DNA from: Bufo bufo
Taxonomy: Eukaryota; Chordata; Amphibia; Anura; Bufonidae
Assembly (NCBI RefSeq): GCF_905171765.1
Contig: NC_053394.1
Location: 163,153,183 to 163,217,182 of the forward strand
DNA length: 64,000 nucleotides
Reading direction: 5' to 3'
Shown: piece after piece, positions 1 to 10,961 of the stretch
Position numbering within the stretch: position 1 is the first letter of the stretch
Layout of the letters: the number at the start of each line of letters is the position of its first letter
Program-made: the position numbers and the translations under genes
The notes under the pieces: model-generated
Database searches by the model: none
What the model saw: the letters and a program-made list of their open reading frames with translations, nothing else
Told to the model about the DNA's origin: nothing

Positions 1-325
1 GGACTCAACAACCTTCCTTATCTCGATTCCTCTGTACTAGTTTATTTCCAGATTAATATTTTTGCAAGTGGTGAGCATAACAAATATGGAGGAAATAGCC
101 GCATTGTTTAACCATTAGTGAAAAGGCCATAAAAATGTGATACCTCACGTACATAAGGCCGACAGATGGGGTCGACCTGCCTGCTGATATTAAAGAGGAC
201 CTGTCACCAGGAAATGCTATGTAGTCTGCAGGCAGCATGTTATAGAGCAGATGGAGCTAAGCATATTGATATAAACAGTAGGTTTTGGGAAAAGATGCAG
301 TAAAACTTGTAATTTATACACTTAA
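1..325. other. No recognised feature
   Basis: Nothing identifiable. No open frame here resembles a known protein and I see no paired terminal repeats. Confidence 0.4.
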
Positions 326-573
326 GGCCTCATGCACACGACCGTTGTTTGGGTCCGCATCCGAGCCGCCATTTTTGCGGCTCGGATGCGGACCCATTCA
401 CTTCAATGGGGCCGCAAAAGATGCGGACAGCACTTATAATATAGCACGTCCTATTCTTGTCCGGTTTGCGGACAAGAATAGGCATGTCTACAGTGGGCCG
501 CCCCTTCCGTTCCGCAAATTGCGGAAGGCACACAGGTGGCTTCCATTTTTTGCGGATCCGGTGTGCATGAGCC
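326..573. mobile_element. Palindromic MITE, GGCCTCATGCACACG ends
   Basis: The left end GGCCTCATGCACACG and right end GTGTGCATGAGCC are inverted repeats. The interior is built of short palindromes around GGATCCG and of 'TTGTCCGGTTTGCGGACAA'-type hairpins. Flanks are TAA (left) and CTA (right), an imperfect TWA duplication like that of PIF/Harbinger elements; better copies at 4256-4580 and 49443-51519 have exact TAA/TTA duplications. It has no coding capacity. Open frames across it are by-products of the palindromes. The superfamily is inferred from the TSD length only. Confidence 0.7.
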
Positions 574-1366
574 CTAAATCTGAGTTCAGTTGCATAGAAG
601 GGCCATCTGCCGCAGCCCGGGTAGGAGATGACAGGACAGGAGTGGCAGTAGAGGCCCACTGGTGTCCTCACAGTGGTTATGCTCCTCTCTGGGCTCCATA
701 GGAACATAGCTGTATCAAACCTCTGAGCCTTTAGAAGGCTTGAGGCTACCACAACGAATGAAAGGTCTCCCTTGATCTTGGTGCGAGAGAGCTGTTTAGC
801 GCCCGGGATCACAGCGCTCCTGGACAAAATGCTGTGGTAAAAATTGACCATGGCATTTGAGAGGTAAAATGTTCTTGATTGCCCTTATTGTCAATCACAG
901 ACATTAGCTTCTGGTGTCTGCTGTGTAAAACAGCAGGCACCCAGAAGCTATGACCTCCACTCTCATGTATAGCAGAGATAAGGAAGAAGTTAATAACATT
1001 GTGCCTGAAAACTAGCGCAAATTACACCAGAAATCTATTCTGTCTCCTGGCTGGAGTAGATTTCTGTTCTGGCACAAGGACGGTAGTGCAATACCCCAGA
1101 ATAGGGTCACTGCAAAGGGTACATTGTTGTAATGTTGTATTGTTAAGTGAAATGTTATAATTTACTGCGTTTGTCTACCTAATAGTACTGTATGGACAAG
1201 CAAGGGTTAACAACATTGACTCCTCTTAGGTTGGCAGGAGATGGACCCGATTCGCCCTCTGGTTATTCAGAGAAGAAAGAGAGAGTCTATAGTAAGGAAG
1301 TACATGTGCATTCTCCTCAGAGAACCTTCATCTCTGAGACAATCTACAACCAAGGAAGCAACTTTA
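574..1366. other. No recognised feature
   Basis: There is no identifiable gene. If the TTAA repeat that follows is removed, this stretch would join the sequence after 19848. The combined sequence might be an old LTR or unique DNA, but I cannot support either. Confidence 0.3.
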
Positions 1367-1370
1367 TTAA

Positions 1371-2421
1371 CCACTTCACATCCGGGCCATTTGCAAAATT
1401 TCCAAAACCCACTTTTTAAGGACTAGTTCAAGTCTGAAGTCACTTTGTGGGGCTTACATAGTGGATACCCCCATAAATGACCCCATTGTAGAAACTACAC
1501 CCCTCAAGTTACTTAAAACAGATTTTACTAACTTTGTTAACCCTTTAGGCGTTCCACAAGAATTAAAGCAAAATAGAGATCACATTTTTAAATTTCACTT
1601 TTTTGGCAGATTTTCCATTTTAATAATTTTTTTTCTTTAACACATCGAGAGTTGACAGCCAAACAAAACTCAATATTTATTACTCTGATTCGGCGGTTTA
1701 CAGAAACACCCCACATGTGGTCGTAAACTGATGTAAGGGAACACGGCAGGGAGCAGAAGAAAAGGAGCGCCGCATGGTTTTTGGAGGACAGATTTTGCTG
1801 AACTGGTTTTTAGATGCCATGTCCCATTTGAAGCCCCCCTGATGTACCCTTACAGTAGAAACTCCCAAAAAGTGACCCCATTTTGGAAACTAGGTAAGGT
1901 GCCAGTTTTATTGGTATTATTTCTGGGTGCATATGATTTTTTGATCATTCATTATAACACTTTATGGGGCAAGGTGACCAAAAAATTGGTTGTTTTAGCA
2001 CAGTTTTTATTTATTTTTACAGTGTTCACCTGAGGGGTTAGGTCATGTGACATGTTTATAGAGCAGATCGTTACAGACATGTCGATACCTAATATGTATA
2101 TTTTTTCTTATTTATTTAAGTTTTACACAATAATATGTTTTAATGTGTCCATGTTCTGAGAGCTATAGTTTTTATATTTTTTTGAGCGATTTTCTTATGT
2201 AAGGGCTAATTTTTTGCGCAATAAGGTGACGGTTTTATTGGTACCAATTTGTGGGACATACGCCTTTTTGATCAATTGGTGTTGCACTTTTTGTGATGTA
2301 AGATGACAAAAATGGCTTTTTTTTTTACACTGTTTTTTTTTTTTTTTTTTTACAGTGTTCATCCGAGGGGTTAGGTCATGTGATATTTTTATAGAGCTAA
2401 TTGTTACGGACACGGCGATAC
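1371..2421. mobile_element. TTAA-flanked repeat A, copy 1, left part
   Basis: It begins directly after TTAA (1367-1370) with CCACTTCACATCCGGG. Similar sequence recurs at 28745-32652 (same start after TTAA, shared blocks such as the 'accccattgtagaaactac' region). The repeat is interrupted by the hAT element at 2430 and resumes at 18784. A TTAA target is typical of piggyBac and Kolobok transposons, but no transposase is present and the two ends are not clear inverted repeats, so the class is open. It is AT-rich and non-coding. Confidence 0.65.
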
Positions 2422-2441
2422 GTAATATGTAGAGTTGAGCG

Positions 2442-2989
2442 CACACCTGGATGTTCGGGTTCGGCAGGTTCGGCCGAACTTGAAAAAAAAGTTCGGGTTC
2501 GGGACCTGAACCTCATTGAAGTCAATGGGGACCCGAACTTTTGGGCACTAAAATGGCTCTAAAATAGTCCTGGAAAGGGCTAGAGGGCTGCAAAAGGCAT
2601 CACAATGTGCTTAAGAGCATGGCAACCGTTCTGCAAACAAATGTGGATAGGGAAATGACTTTAAATAACATAAAATACAGAAAAATTTAAAATAACAATC
2701 TGGATCTAGGAGTAGGAGGTTGAGGAGGCGGTGGATGGGAGGATGTGGCGGTGTAGGTTGACATGGCGGTGTAGGTGGAAGCGGCGGTGAAGGAGGAATA
2801 GGTAGCCAACACTGATTTGTGTTATTTTTTATTTTTAAATTGGGGTATCCCCCAAAATATTGGGACATATAACAAAATAAAACTAAGAATAAGTGCACTT
2901 GAGTACAAGAATGGATGGTTGAGGCTGGTAAAAATGTCTATTCTGCACAAGGTACGGACAAGTCCTGTGGGATCCATGACTGGTTCATT
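2442..2989. other. hAT terminal region with GGCGGTG repeats
   Basis: This is the transposase-distal end of the hAT. It has palindromic GTTCGGGTTCGG motifs near the end, then a run of degenerate GGCGGTGTAGGT/GGTGGAAG units at about 2725-2800. The proline-rich frame on the minus strand here is a by-product of those repeats and is not called as a gene. Confidence 0.6.
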
Positions 2990-3432
2990 TTAACCACTTG
3001 CCGCACAAGTAACGACGATAGGCGTCTGGGCGGCGGCACTCTCAGGTTCAGCGACGCCTATTGGCGTCATCTCGTGTGAGCCGAGATTTCCTGTGAACGC
3101 GTGCTCACAGGAGTGCGCGCTCACAGGATCGCGAAGTAAACAAGTTGAACTACAGCCTGCCAGCGCTGATCATTCGCTGGCAGGCTGTAGATGCGATTTT
3201 TTTAACATCAGAAAGGTATATTAGACGCTGTTTTGTTAACAGCGTCTGCTATACCTGCTACCTGGTCCTCTGGTGGTCCCTTTTGCTTGGATCGACCACC
3301 AGAGGACACAGGCAGCTCTGTAAGTAGCACCAAGCACCACACTACACTACACCCCCCCTGTCACTTATTAACCCCTGATCATCCCATATAGACTCCCTGA
3401 TCACCTCCCTGTCATTGATCACCCCCCTGTAA

Positions 3433-3730
3433 GGCTCCATTCAGACGTCCGTATGAGTTTTGTGGATCCGCGGATCCACGGATCCACAAAACACGGACAC
3501 CGGCAATGTGCTTTCTGCATTTTGCGGATCCGCACATTGCCAGAACTATATAGAAAATGCCTTTTCTTGTCCGCAATTGCGGACAAGAATAGGGCATGTT
3601 CTATATTTTTGCGGACACGGAAGTGCAGATCCGCAATTCCGGATCCGAGCGGGACAAAGTCTGTTCCCATAGAAATGAATGGGTCCGCAATTCCGTTCCG
3701 CAAAATGCTTAAGGGTCCCTTGAATGGGGC
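3433..3730. mobile_element. Palindromic MITE, GGCTCCATTCAGACG end
   Basis: The left end GGCTCCATTCAGACG follows TAA; the right end GAATGGGGC precedes TTA. The centre contains GGATCCGCGGATCCACGGATCC palindromes and a TTGTCCGCAATTGCGGACAA hairpin like those of the MITEs at 326-573 and 4256-4580. It is nested in TTAA element B. Superfamily inferred from the three-base TWA flanks. Confidence 0.6.
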
Positions 3731-4255
3731 TTAAGGGTCCCTTATCACCGCCAGTTAGTTAGCTACTTGTTAGGTAGTTAGCGCCCAGCCCACCGCACCG
3801 CAGTCACTGATTAGTCACTGATGAGCGTCATCGCTGTCGCTAATCAGCACTAGTACTATATAGTATCTGTAAGTGATCAAGACTGATCGCAATCAGATCT
3901 ATATCAGTACATTAGGGTCACCTTAGGCTCTACAAAAAACGCAGTGTTCGCCCGATGAGGCCTGATCTTGTGCCCACACTTGCGTTCAGTCCGCCCCACC
4001 GCAGTGGCAGAATATATTTTTTTCTGATCACTGCAAAAACACCGTAAAATCGCTGCGGCACTATAAAGATCACTTTTGAGCTTTTTGGATCTTTATTAGC
4101 GATCGCAGCTTTTTTTTTTTTGCACATTTTTGGTCAGAGATTTTTTCATCCACATTGATCGATGCAAATGAAGAAATCTGTGCCGTTAATTTTTTCTTTC
4201 AGCCCAGAGGCTGAACGAAAAAAAAAAAATCTCATTACCCGTATGCTCAATATAA

Positions 4256-4580
4256 AGCCTCATGCACACGACCGTGCCGTTTTTTGCGGTCCGCAAACCG
4301 CGGATCCGCAAAAAACGGAAGGCGTCCATGTTGACTTCTGCAATTTGCGGAACGGGGGCGCCGGCAATATAAATGAATATTCTTGTCCGCAAAGCGCGGA
4401 CAAGAATAGGACGTGTTATATTTTTTTTGCAGGGGCCGCGAAACGGAGCCACGGATGCGGACAGCACACGGAGTGCTGTACGCATCTTTTGCGGCCCCAT
4501 TGAAATGAATGGGTCCGCATCCGAGCCGCCAAAACGGCGGCTCGGATCCGGACCCAAACAACGGTCGTGTGCATGAGGCC
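4256..4580. mobile_element. Palindromic MITE, CCTCATGCACACGACCGT ends
   Basis: Left arm AGCCTCATGCACACGACCGT and right arm ACGGTCGTGTGCATGAGGCC pair along 19 of 20 bases. They are flanked by TAA on both sides (4253-4255, 4581-4583). It is the same family as 326-573, with the same TTGTCCGCAAAGCGCGGACAA-type hairpin inside. It is nested in TTAA element B, nested in the hAT. No coding capacity. Confidence 0.75.
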
Positions 4581-4639
4581 TAAGGAGAATAGCAGAAACT
4601 CCTAATGCTGACCATACATGTAATGATTGCGGAGACCCT

Positions 4640-5600
4640 CAAATGCCAGGGCAGTACAAACACCCCACAAATAACTCCATTTTGGAAAGAAGACACCCCA
4701 AGGTATTCGCTGAGGGGCATATTGAGTCCATGAAAGATTGAACTTTTTGTCACAAGTTAGCGGAAAAGGAGACTTTGTGAGAAAAAAATAAAAATAATCA
4801 ATTTCCGCTAACTTGTGCCAAAAAAAATAATCTTCTATGAACTTGCCATGCCCCTCACGGAATACCTTGGGGTGTCTCCTTTCCAAAATGGGGTCACATG
4901 TGGGGTATTTATACTGCCCTGGCATTTTAAGGGCCCTAAAGCTTGAGAAGAAGTCTGGAATCCAAATGCCTAAAAATGCCCTCCTAAAAGGTACTCGTAA
5001 GACTTTCGGCCCCTTTGTGCATCTTGGCTGCAAAAAAGTGTCACTCATGTGGTATCGCCGTACTCAGGAGAAGTAGGGCAATGTGTTTTGGGGTGTATTT
5101 TTACATATACTCATGCTGGGTGAGAGAAATATCTCTGTAAATTGACAACTTTGTATAAAAAAATGTAAAAAGTTGTCATTTACAGAGACATTTCTCACAC
5201 ACAGTATGGGTATATGTAAAAATACACCCCAAAACACATTGCCCTACTTCTTCTGAGTACGGCGATACCACATGTGTGACACTTTTTTGCAGCCTAGGTG
5301 CGCAAAGGGGCCCAAATTCCAATGAGTACCTTTAGGATTTCACAGGGCATTTTTACGCATTTGAATTCCAAACTACTTCTCACACTTTAGGGCCCCTAAA
5401 ATGCCAGGGCAGTATAATTACCCCACAATTGACCCCATTTTGGAAAGAAGACACCCCAAGGTATTCCGTTAGAGGCATGGCGAGTTCATGTAAAAAAAAA
5501 TTTTTTGTCACAAGTTAGTGGAATACGAGACTTTGTAAGAAAAAAAATATATATATCATTTTCCGCTAACTTGTGCCAAAAAAAAATAATCTATGAACTT
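4640..5600. repeat. Alternating palindromic repeat block
   Basis: Hairpin centres fall at about 4790 (TTAGCGGAAA ... TTTCCGCTAA), 5155 (TTTACAGAGA... region) and 5545. Between the centres the same ~380-bp segment runs alternately forward and reversed: the CCAGGGCAGTA / TACTGCCCTGG and CACCCCAAAACACATTGCC / GGCAATGTGTTTTGGGGTG pairs show it. It is the same family as the larger block at 22418-24480. Confidence 0.75.
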
Positions 5601-5890
5601 GCCATGCCATAAATTCTGACACAAACTTGTATAGAAATGTAATTATATTTGAACAATTTAACCAGAGAAAATTGTGGTCTATTTTTCTAATATCAGAAAA
5701 AAGAAAAATCTCAGCAGCAATCAAATACCACCAAAAGAAAGCTGTATTTGTGAGAAGAAAAGGAGGTAAAATTCATTTGGGTGGCAAGTTGCATGACCGA
5801 GCAATAAACCATTAAAGTTGTGAAGTGCCGATTTGTAAAAAAGGGCTGGGTCACTAGGGGGGTATAAACCTGTGGTCCTTAAGTGGTTAA

Positions 5891-6195
5891 TAAATGTAAT
5901 CTTGTCCACATTGGCTGTGGCCTTTGATCATGCTCTCTGCCGTGGTAAACACATGTTCACACTATACACTGGCTGCAGGGCAGGTCAGCACCTCCAAGGC
6001 TGACAAAGCTTTTCCACATTTGGGCCATGCTAACCCTGCCTTCTCAGGTGCTGGTGGTGCCCCAGCTGCGTTGGCGACCTCTTCCTCCTCCTCTTCCTTC
6101 GCCTTGTGCTTCCACTGTGCCCCCACTGTCAGGTGGGAATGCTATCATCAGCGTTCGCTTGTAGTCGGGCATCTTCCGATCAGTAACAGATGTTT
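5891..6195 (-). pseudogene. hAT transposase C-terminal dimerisation fragment
   Basis: Read on the minus strand, bases near 6020-5915 encode CPAASV*CEHVFTTAESM, which fits the conserved hAT C-terminal dimerisation signature (CPA.S...E..FS.A). A TAG stop lies where a Tyr/Ser is expected. It belongs to the same transposase as the BED-finger ORF at 12399-13643. The PLE pair and the 92-bp array now lie between the two parts, and TTAA element B begins directly downstream. The fragment has no start and is not functional alone. Identification rests on motif recognition, not on a search. Confidence 0.65.
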
Positions 6196-6310
6196 TCACT
6201 AAATTTATAACAAGATTGCCAGATAAAAAGATCAGCCGCACTCACCATCCGTGTTCACACTTTTATTGCAGAGTATATTCCAGGGGCAGACTCACATGGA
6301 GCATCAATAT

Positions 6311-6353
6311 ACAGCGACGGCCGTTTCACGGCGTAACCGCTTCTTCCGGCTGT
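6311..6353 (-). ncRNA. Hammerhead-like ribozyme motif (PLE minus arm)
   Basis: This is the same fold as 10919-10961 on the opposite arm. On the minus strand the order is: stem I ACAGC; core CGGAAGA plus one extra A; 4-bp stem II GCGG/CCGT; GAAA; palindromic stem III CGGCCG; U; cleavable C; and stem I return GCTGT. Position 4 of the canonical CUGANGA core is G, not U, which may reduce activity. Hammerheads in PLE terminal repeats are established. Confidence 0.55.
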
Positions 6354-6716
6354 TTGATCCACTCTGAGAATCGTGCGTGCGCTGACTTTTAGCGTCATCT
6401 GCGGGAGGGTTCAGCCGACCCATCACTCAACGACCCCTGACATTGCAACAGTGGCGCAACAGCGCAGCGGCGGCGCACGCATGAGACCCAGGTACATAGA
6501 CACATTTGTGCAAAATTTAAAAACAGTAATAGCATAAATACAAAAAAGTTATAGCATAAATACAAAAAAGTTACAAAGAAGTGACAAAAGGCTGGCATGT
6601 ATGGAACGAATAATATCTATACACCTATACGGGATAAGCTGATTACAAAATCCGCTACCAATTCCCTACAATGAATAATATATTTCAAAAAGAGACACAT
6701 ATGTGTGGCACCCTAT

Positions 6717-7784
6717 TCAAATAAATACCGATAGATCATTGCACTCGTTCAGACACAAATAACCAGTGGCATCGGTTTTAATAATAAACCGAGTTTCCTT
6801 TTGGAGCAGGGTACGGTGTCTATCTCCTCCCTGCAATAATGGGGGAACATGTTCCAAACCCGCAAATCTCAGGGCGCTAGCATCCCCTCCGTGCTGACAC
6901 CATACATGCTCGATAAGGCGAGTGTGTCCCTTGCCTGTTTTAATTGAATTGCGGTGTTCTCGTACCCGCTCCATTAAGGATCTTTTGGTCTTTCCCACAT
7001 AGAAGGATCCACACACGCAGATCAATACATAGACTACAAATGTTGTTCTGCAATTGATAAATTGGTGCACGCAATGTTCAATGCCTCCAAAGAAAAGATG
7101 GCGGCCTTGAAACATATAGCCGCACAGGGAACAGTCACCACACCGATAGTTGCCAACCGGTTTACCGAGTGACAACCAATCGCGCGGTTTCCGTTCCTTG
7201 TAGCGGCTGCGCACCAAAATGTCCCTAAATGTACGACATCTTTTAAAAGCTAATATTGGTTTCTGATCTACAAGTTTGCCCAGATCTCCTTCTGCTTTTA
7301 GAATCTCCCAATTATTCAAGATTGTTCTCTTTATACTGTTTGCCATTGGACTATGTTTAAACACAAACACAAATCTGTCCTTTTTCTCTGCATCATTTTC
7401 AACCTTACATTTTCTGTGTTTCATCAATGATCGTTGTGTGTGGGTCCTCGCCTTCTCCAATGCTATACTCAAATGCTCTGGCGGGTACCCACACTGGACT
7501 AGTCTATCCCTCAGTTCCATCGCCTGTCTCAGGAATACTGTGTCCTGACTGTTGATTCGTCTGAGTCTCAAAAATTGTCCATAAGGGACTGACTCTGTTA
7601 CGCTACGTGGATGATAGCTCTCATGGTGCAGTAGGGTATAGGTAGCAGTAGGTTTGCGATACCCTTCGGTATGTAGGGCACCATCTTCCACAACGACACG
7701 AACGTCCAAGAACTCGATGATCGACCCCCCAAAATTGAGGGTGACCATCCTGTTCATGTCGTTCGTGCCATTGAGATGGGCCAC
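6717..7784 (-). CDS. PLE ORF, C-terminal part with GIY-YIG endonuclease (5'-truncated copy)
   Basis: This is an open 355-codon frame. It starts just after the RT motif-E region (MAHLNGTNDMN; in the plus copy the same residues follow YVDD). Residues ~205-245 carry a Cys/His-rich linker (CGDCSLC ... CVHQFINC). Residues ~248-310 carry GIY-YIG motifs in variant form: YVL at 252-254, YVG at 262-264 and the Arg-rich helix RVREHRN. In PLEs this nuclease nicks target DNA to prime reverse transcription. The RT domain is missing because the copy is 5'-truncated at the junction with the plus copy, so the start Met is internal to the original protein. Unlike its plus-strand twin, this arm has no frameshift or stop and keeps the Tyr of YVG. 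Confidence 0.85.
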   Translation of the reverse strand: MAHLNGTNDMNRMVTLNFGGSIIEFLDVRVVVEDGALHTEGYRKPTATYTLLHHESYHPRSVTESVPYGQFLRLRRINSQDTVFLRQAMELRDRLVQCGYPPEHLSIALEKARTHTQRSLMKHRKCKVENDAEKKDRFVFVFKHSPMANSIKRTILNNWEILKAEGDLGKLVDQKPILAFKRCRTFRDILVRSRYKERKPRDWLSLGKPVGNYRCGDCSLCGYMFQGRHLFFGGIEHCVHQFINCRTTFVVYVLICVCGSFYVGKTKRSLMERVREHRNSIKTGKGHTRLIEHVWCQHGGDASALRFAGLEHVPPLLQGGDRHRTLLQKETRFIIKTDATGYLCLNECNDLSVFI

Positions 7785-7790
7785 AAATGG

Positions 7791-7981
7791 GCCTGTTCCG
7801 GAGACCTAAAAGTGACTATTGGACGACAGAATCAGAATCCAGTGCGTCCGATGATTCAACAAACCAACCCATGAAACCCCGCAGTAATCTCCCTTTAGGA
7901 GGAGAACAAGGAGAGGGGGGCGGGGAAGAAGACGTGCGCAGATCGGCACGCAGAAAGAAACAGGTCTCGTGGAGGAGTTAA
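7791..7981 (+). pseudogene. PLE plus copy, N-terminal region
   Basis: The frame reads SDYWTTESESSASDD then a basic stretch VRRSARRKKQ. This is an acidic/basic low-complexity leader, as seen ahead of the RT in PLEs. It shifts frame near 7950 relative to the following segment (7969-8238). The true 5' end is uncertain because the element begins at the head-to-head junction. Confidence 0.5.
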
Positions 7982-9545
7982 TAGAAGGGAATAACGTTTC
8001 CTCCAATCTTGTAATCAATATCAGTGGTGTCGAGTTGCCCTCGGACTGCACCTCGGTCCTTAATTTGGGACTGGGGTTCAGTCCGACAGAGCAATTCGAT
8101 AGCACCACATTTGAGATTGATCTGTTCAAAAATGTTCTTAAATTGTATCTTAAAAAGCATTTTAGCAATGCTCTGGTCTCCCAAAATATTATAAGAGAAG
8201 GTGATAAACCCGTGGTTTTAGATCCTCTAGGGCTGTGATGGCTAACCTCCGGCACTCCAGCTGTGGTAAAACTACAACTCCCAAGATGCACACTTGCTTG
8301 GCTGTTCTCAGAACTCCACAGAAATGAATGGAGCATGCTGGGAGTCGTAGTTTCACCACAGCTGGAGTGCCAGAGGTTAGCCATCACTGCTCTAGGGTAT
8401 AACATCTCCGAACCCTTTAATACACAAGAGGTGGCCTGTTTGGAATTTTTGGCTGACATAGATCTGAGTCCCGACTCTGTACCATCCACCACACATAGTG
8501 ATTTTCGAGGAGGTATTTTATCCTCCTTTTGCCCCCCTATGCCCGCCGGCTCGATAATTGATGTATTTTACAAGAGGATTCTGAGGGATACAAAAGCCCT
8601 GATATATCCGAAAGAGAAGGAGAATTTGAGTAAAAGGCAATTAATTGCCATACAATGGCTACGGAACTCAGACCACATTATCAAGACGGCGGACAAGGGG
8701 GGTAACGTTGTTGTGATGTCACGCGACTTCTATGTCACTGAGGCGGGGAGGCAGTTGAATGATGCCTCGACATATGAGAAGTTACCCTCGGATCCAGTTC
8801 CTAAGATCAGGTCCAATTTGGTGGACCTGTTGCGGAGGTACATTGAGGCAGGTGTGCTCCATGGATCTACCATTGATAAATTGGTCCCCCCCTTTCCCAG
8901 TAGACCCTCCTGGTATTTTCTCCCTAAGGTGCACAAGTCACTGACCCATCCCCCTGGACGCCCTATAGTGTCGGGGGTTGGTTCAGTGACTGAACCCTTG
9001 TCGAGATATTTGGACTGGTTACTGCGTCCTATTTTAGTTAGATTCCCTACATATCTGGGTGACACCAACGACTTCCTCCTGGCACTTGAGGGTTTCCAGT
9101 GGCAGGATGGTTGGAGTTTGGTGTCCCTGGATGTAGTTAATCTTTACACCCGGATTCCGCAACGTGGGGGTGTGAACGCAGTTCTTGAACTCATTGAGCA
9201 TTCAGGGAGAGATCCTTTATTTAGTGAATTTGTAGAAGAGTCACTGTTATTCATCTTGGAGAATAATACGTTTCTTTTTAATGATCAATGGTATAGGCAA
9301 ATTTTTGGGACTGCCATAGGGACACCTGTCTCGTGTACCTTCGCTAACATATTTTTAGGTAGATTTGAGGATAAGTACATCTTCTCGATGTCTAACCCAT
9401 TCCTCAGTTCCATACGTCTATTTTTACGCTACGTGGATGATATCTTCATGGTGTGGTCAGGGACACAGGAGCAATGCGAGCAATTTGTGGCCCATCTCAA
9501 TGGCACGAACGACATGAACATGATGCTCACCCTCAATTTTGGGGG
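7969..9545 (+). pseudogene. PLE reverse transcriptase (interrupted)
   Basis: The first part (7969-8238, e.g. NISGVELPSD, LGLGFSPTEQFD) is the conserved PLE pre-RT region. The frame stops inside a 157-bp MITE at 8233-8389 and is resumed after it (from YNISEPFNTQE). Visible RT motifs are SLDVVNLYTRIP (motif A, Asp), GTAIGTPVSCTFANIFLG (motif B region) and RYVDDIFMVW (YVDD catalytic loop). The MITE plus its 8-bp duplication add 165 bp, a multiple of three. At 9541-9547 a run of seven G, against six in the minus arm, shifts the frame out of RT into a short dead end (to 9651), so it no longer joins the endonuclease part. Confidence 0.85.
8233..8389. mobile_element. 157-bp hAT-type MITE
   Basis: The ends CTGTGATGGCTAACCT and AGGTTAGCCATCACTG are inverted repeats matching the hAT-like CAGTGATGGC terminus. 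The flanks are an exact 8-bp duplication CTCTAGGG (8225-8232 and 8390-8397). Arms pair over about 55 bases (the CACTCCAGCTGTGG region). It lies inside the PLE reverse transcriptase and introduces a TGA at its first bases. Confidence 0.9.
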
Positions 9546-10555
9546 GGTCGACCATCGAGTTCTTGGACGTTCGTGTCGTTGTGGAAGATGGTGCCCTACA
9601 TACCGAAGGGTATCGCAAACCTACTGCTACCTATACCCTACTGCACCATGAGAGCTATCATCCAAGTAGCGTAACAGAGTCAGTCCCTTATGGACAATTT
9701 TTGAGACTCAGACGAATCAACAGTCAGGACACAGTATTCCTGAGACAGGCGATGGAACTGAGGGATAGACTAGTCCAGTGTGGGTACCCGCCAGAGCATT
9801 TGAGTATAGCATTGGAGAAGGCGAGGACCCACACACAACGATCATTGATGAAACACAGAAAATGTAAGGTGGAAAATGATGCAGAGAAAAAGGACAGATT
9901 TGTGTTTGTGTTTAAACATAGTCCAATGGCAAACAGTATAAAGAGAACAATCTTGAATAATTGGGAGATTCTAAAAGCAGAAGGAGATCTGGGCAAGCTT
10001 GTAGATCAGAAACCAATATTAGCTTTTAAAAGATATCGTACATTTAGGGACATTTTGGTGCGCAGTCACTACAGCGAACGGAAACCGCGCGATTGGTTGT
10101 CACTCGGTAAACCGGTTGGCAACTATCGGTGTGGTGACTGTTCTCTGTGCGGCTATATGTTTCAAGGCCGCCATCTTTTCTTTGGAGGCATTGAACATTG
10201 CGTGCACCAATTTATCAATTGCAGAACAACATTTGTAGTCTATGTATTGATCTGCGTGTGTGGATCCTTCGATGTAGGAAAGACCAAAAGATCATAAATG
10301 GAGCGGGTACGAGAACACCGCAATTCAATTAAAACAGGCAAGGGACGCACTCGCCTTATCGAGCATGTACGGTGTCAGCACGGAGGGGATGCGAGCGCCC
10401 TGAGATTTGCGGGTTTGGAACATGTTCCCCCATTATTGCAGGGAGGAGATAGACACCTTACCCTGCTCCAAAAGGAAGCTCGGTTTATTATTAAAACCGA
10501 TGCCACTGGTTATTTGTGTCTGAACGAGTGCAATGATCTATCGGTATTTATTTGA
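9546..10555 (+). pseudogene. PLE plus copy, connector and GIY-YIG region (broken)
   Basis: This matches the minus-strand ORF at 6717-7784 nearly residue for residue. It differs in three disabling ways: the frameshift at the G run (9541-9547), a TAA stop at about 10295-10297 where the minus arm has TTA (Leu), and YVG changed to DVG in the second GIY-YIG motif. The rest (VREHRNSIKTGKG..., FIIKTDATGYLCLNECNDL) stays open to 10555. The endonuclease would be inactive or absent. Confidence 0.85.
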
Positions 10556-10918
10556 ATAGGGTGCCACACATATGTGTCTCTTTTTGAAATATATTATTCA
10601 TTGTAGGGAATTGGTAGCGGATTTTGTAATCAGCTTATCCCGTATAGGTGTATAGATATTATTCGTTCCATACATGCCAGCCTTTTGTCACTTCTTTGTA
10701 ACTTTTTTGTATTTATGCTATAACTTTTTTGTATTTAAGCTATTACTGTTTTTAAATTTTGCACAAATGTGTCTATGTACCTGGGTCTCATGCGTGCGCC
10801 ACCGCTGCACTGTTGCGCCGCTGTTGCAACGTCAGGGGTCATTGAGTGATGGGTCGGCTGAACCCTCCCGCAGATGACGCTAAAAGTCAGCGCACGCACG
10901 ATTCTCAGAGTGGATCAA

Positions 10919-10961
10919 ACAGCCGGAAGAAGCGGTTACACCGTGAAACGGCCGTCGCTGT
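10919..10961 (+). ncRNA. Hammerhead-like ribozyme motif (PLE plus arm)
   Basis: Stem I: ACAGC 10919-10923 with GCTGT 10957-10961. Core: CGGAAGA 10924-10930, then an unpaired A. Stem II: GCGG 10932-10935 with CCGT 10941-10944. GAAA at 10945-10948. Stem III is the self-complementary CGGCCG 10949-10954 followed by U and C, giving a GUC cleavage triplet. The palindromic stem III suggests action as a dimer. It lies in the PLE 3' untranslated part, ahead of the AATAAA near 11007. The G in place of U4 is the main departure from the consensus. Confidence 0.55.

Larger units (their letters stand above)
2994..5886. mobile_element. TTAA-flanked element B, copy 1 (inside the hAT)
   Basis: It starts after TTAA (2990-2993) with CCACTTGCCGC and ends CCTTAAGTGG before TTAA (5887-5890), giving inverted CCACTT/AAGTGG ends and a TTAA duplication. 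The hAT sequence continues on both sides. The last ~250 bp match the end of the element at 22418-25028, including the block around AAGGAGGTAAAATTCATTTG. The middle holds two TWA-type MITEs and alternating palindromes. There is no transposase, so it is non-autonomous. A piggyBac-like or Kolobok-like origin is possible from the TTAA target alone. Confidence 0.75.

Noticed and set aside
2611..2898. Proline-rich 95-codon frame
   Set aside because: Arises from GGCGGTG repeats at the hAT end; no domain and no conserved neighbours.
7276..7548. 90-codon frame MPRSPSAFRISQLFK (also at 9724-9996)
   Set aside because: Antisense shadow of the PLE coding sequence; it occurs twice only because the PLE arms are duplicated.
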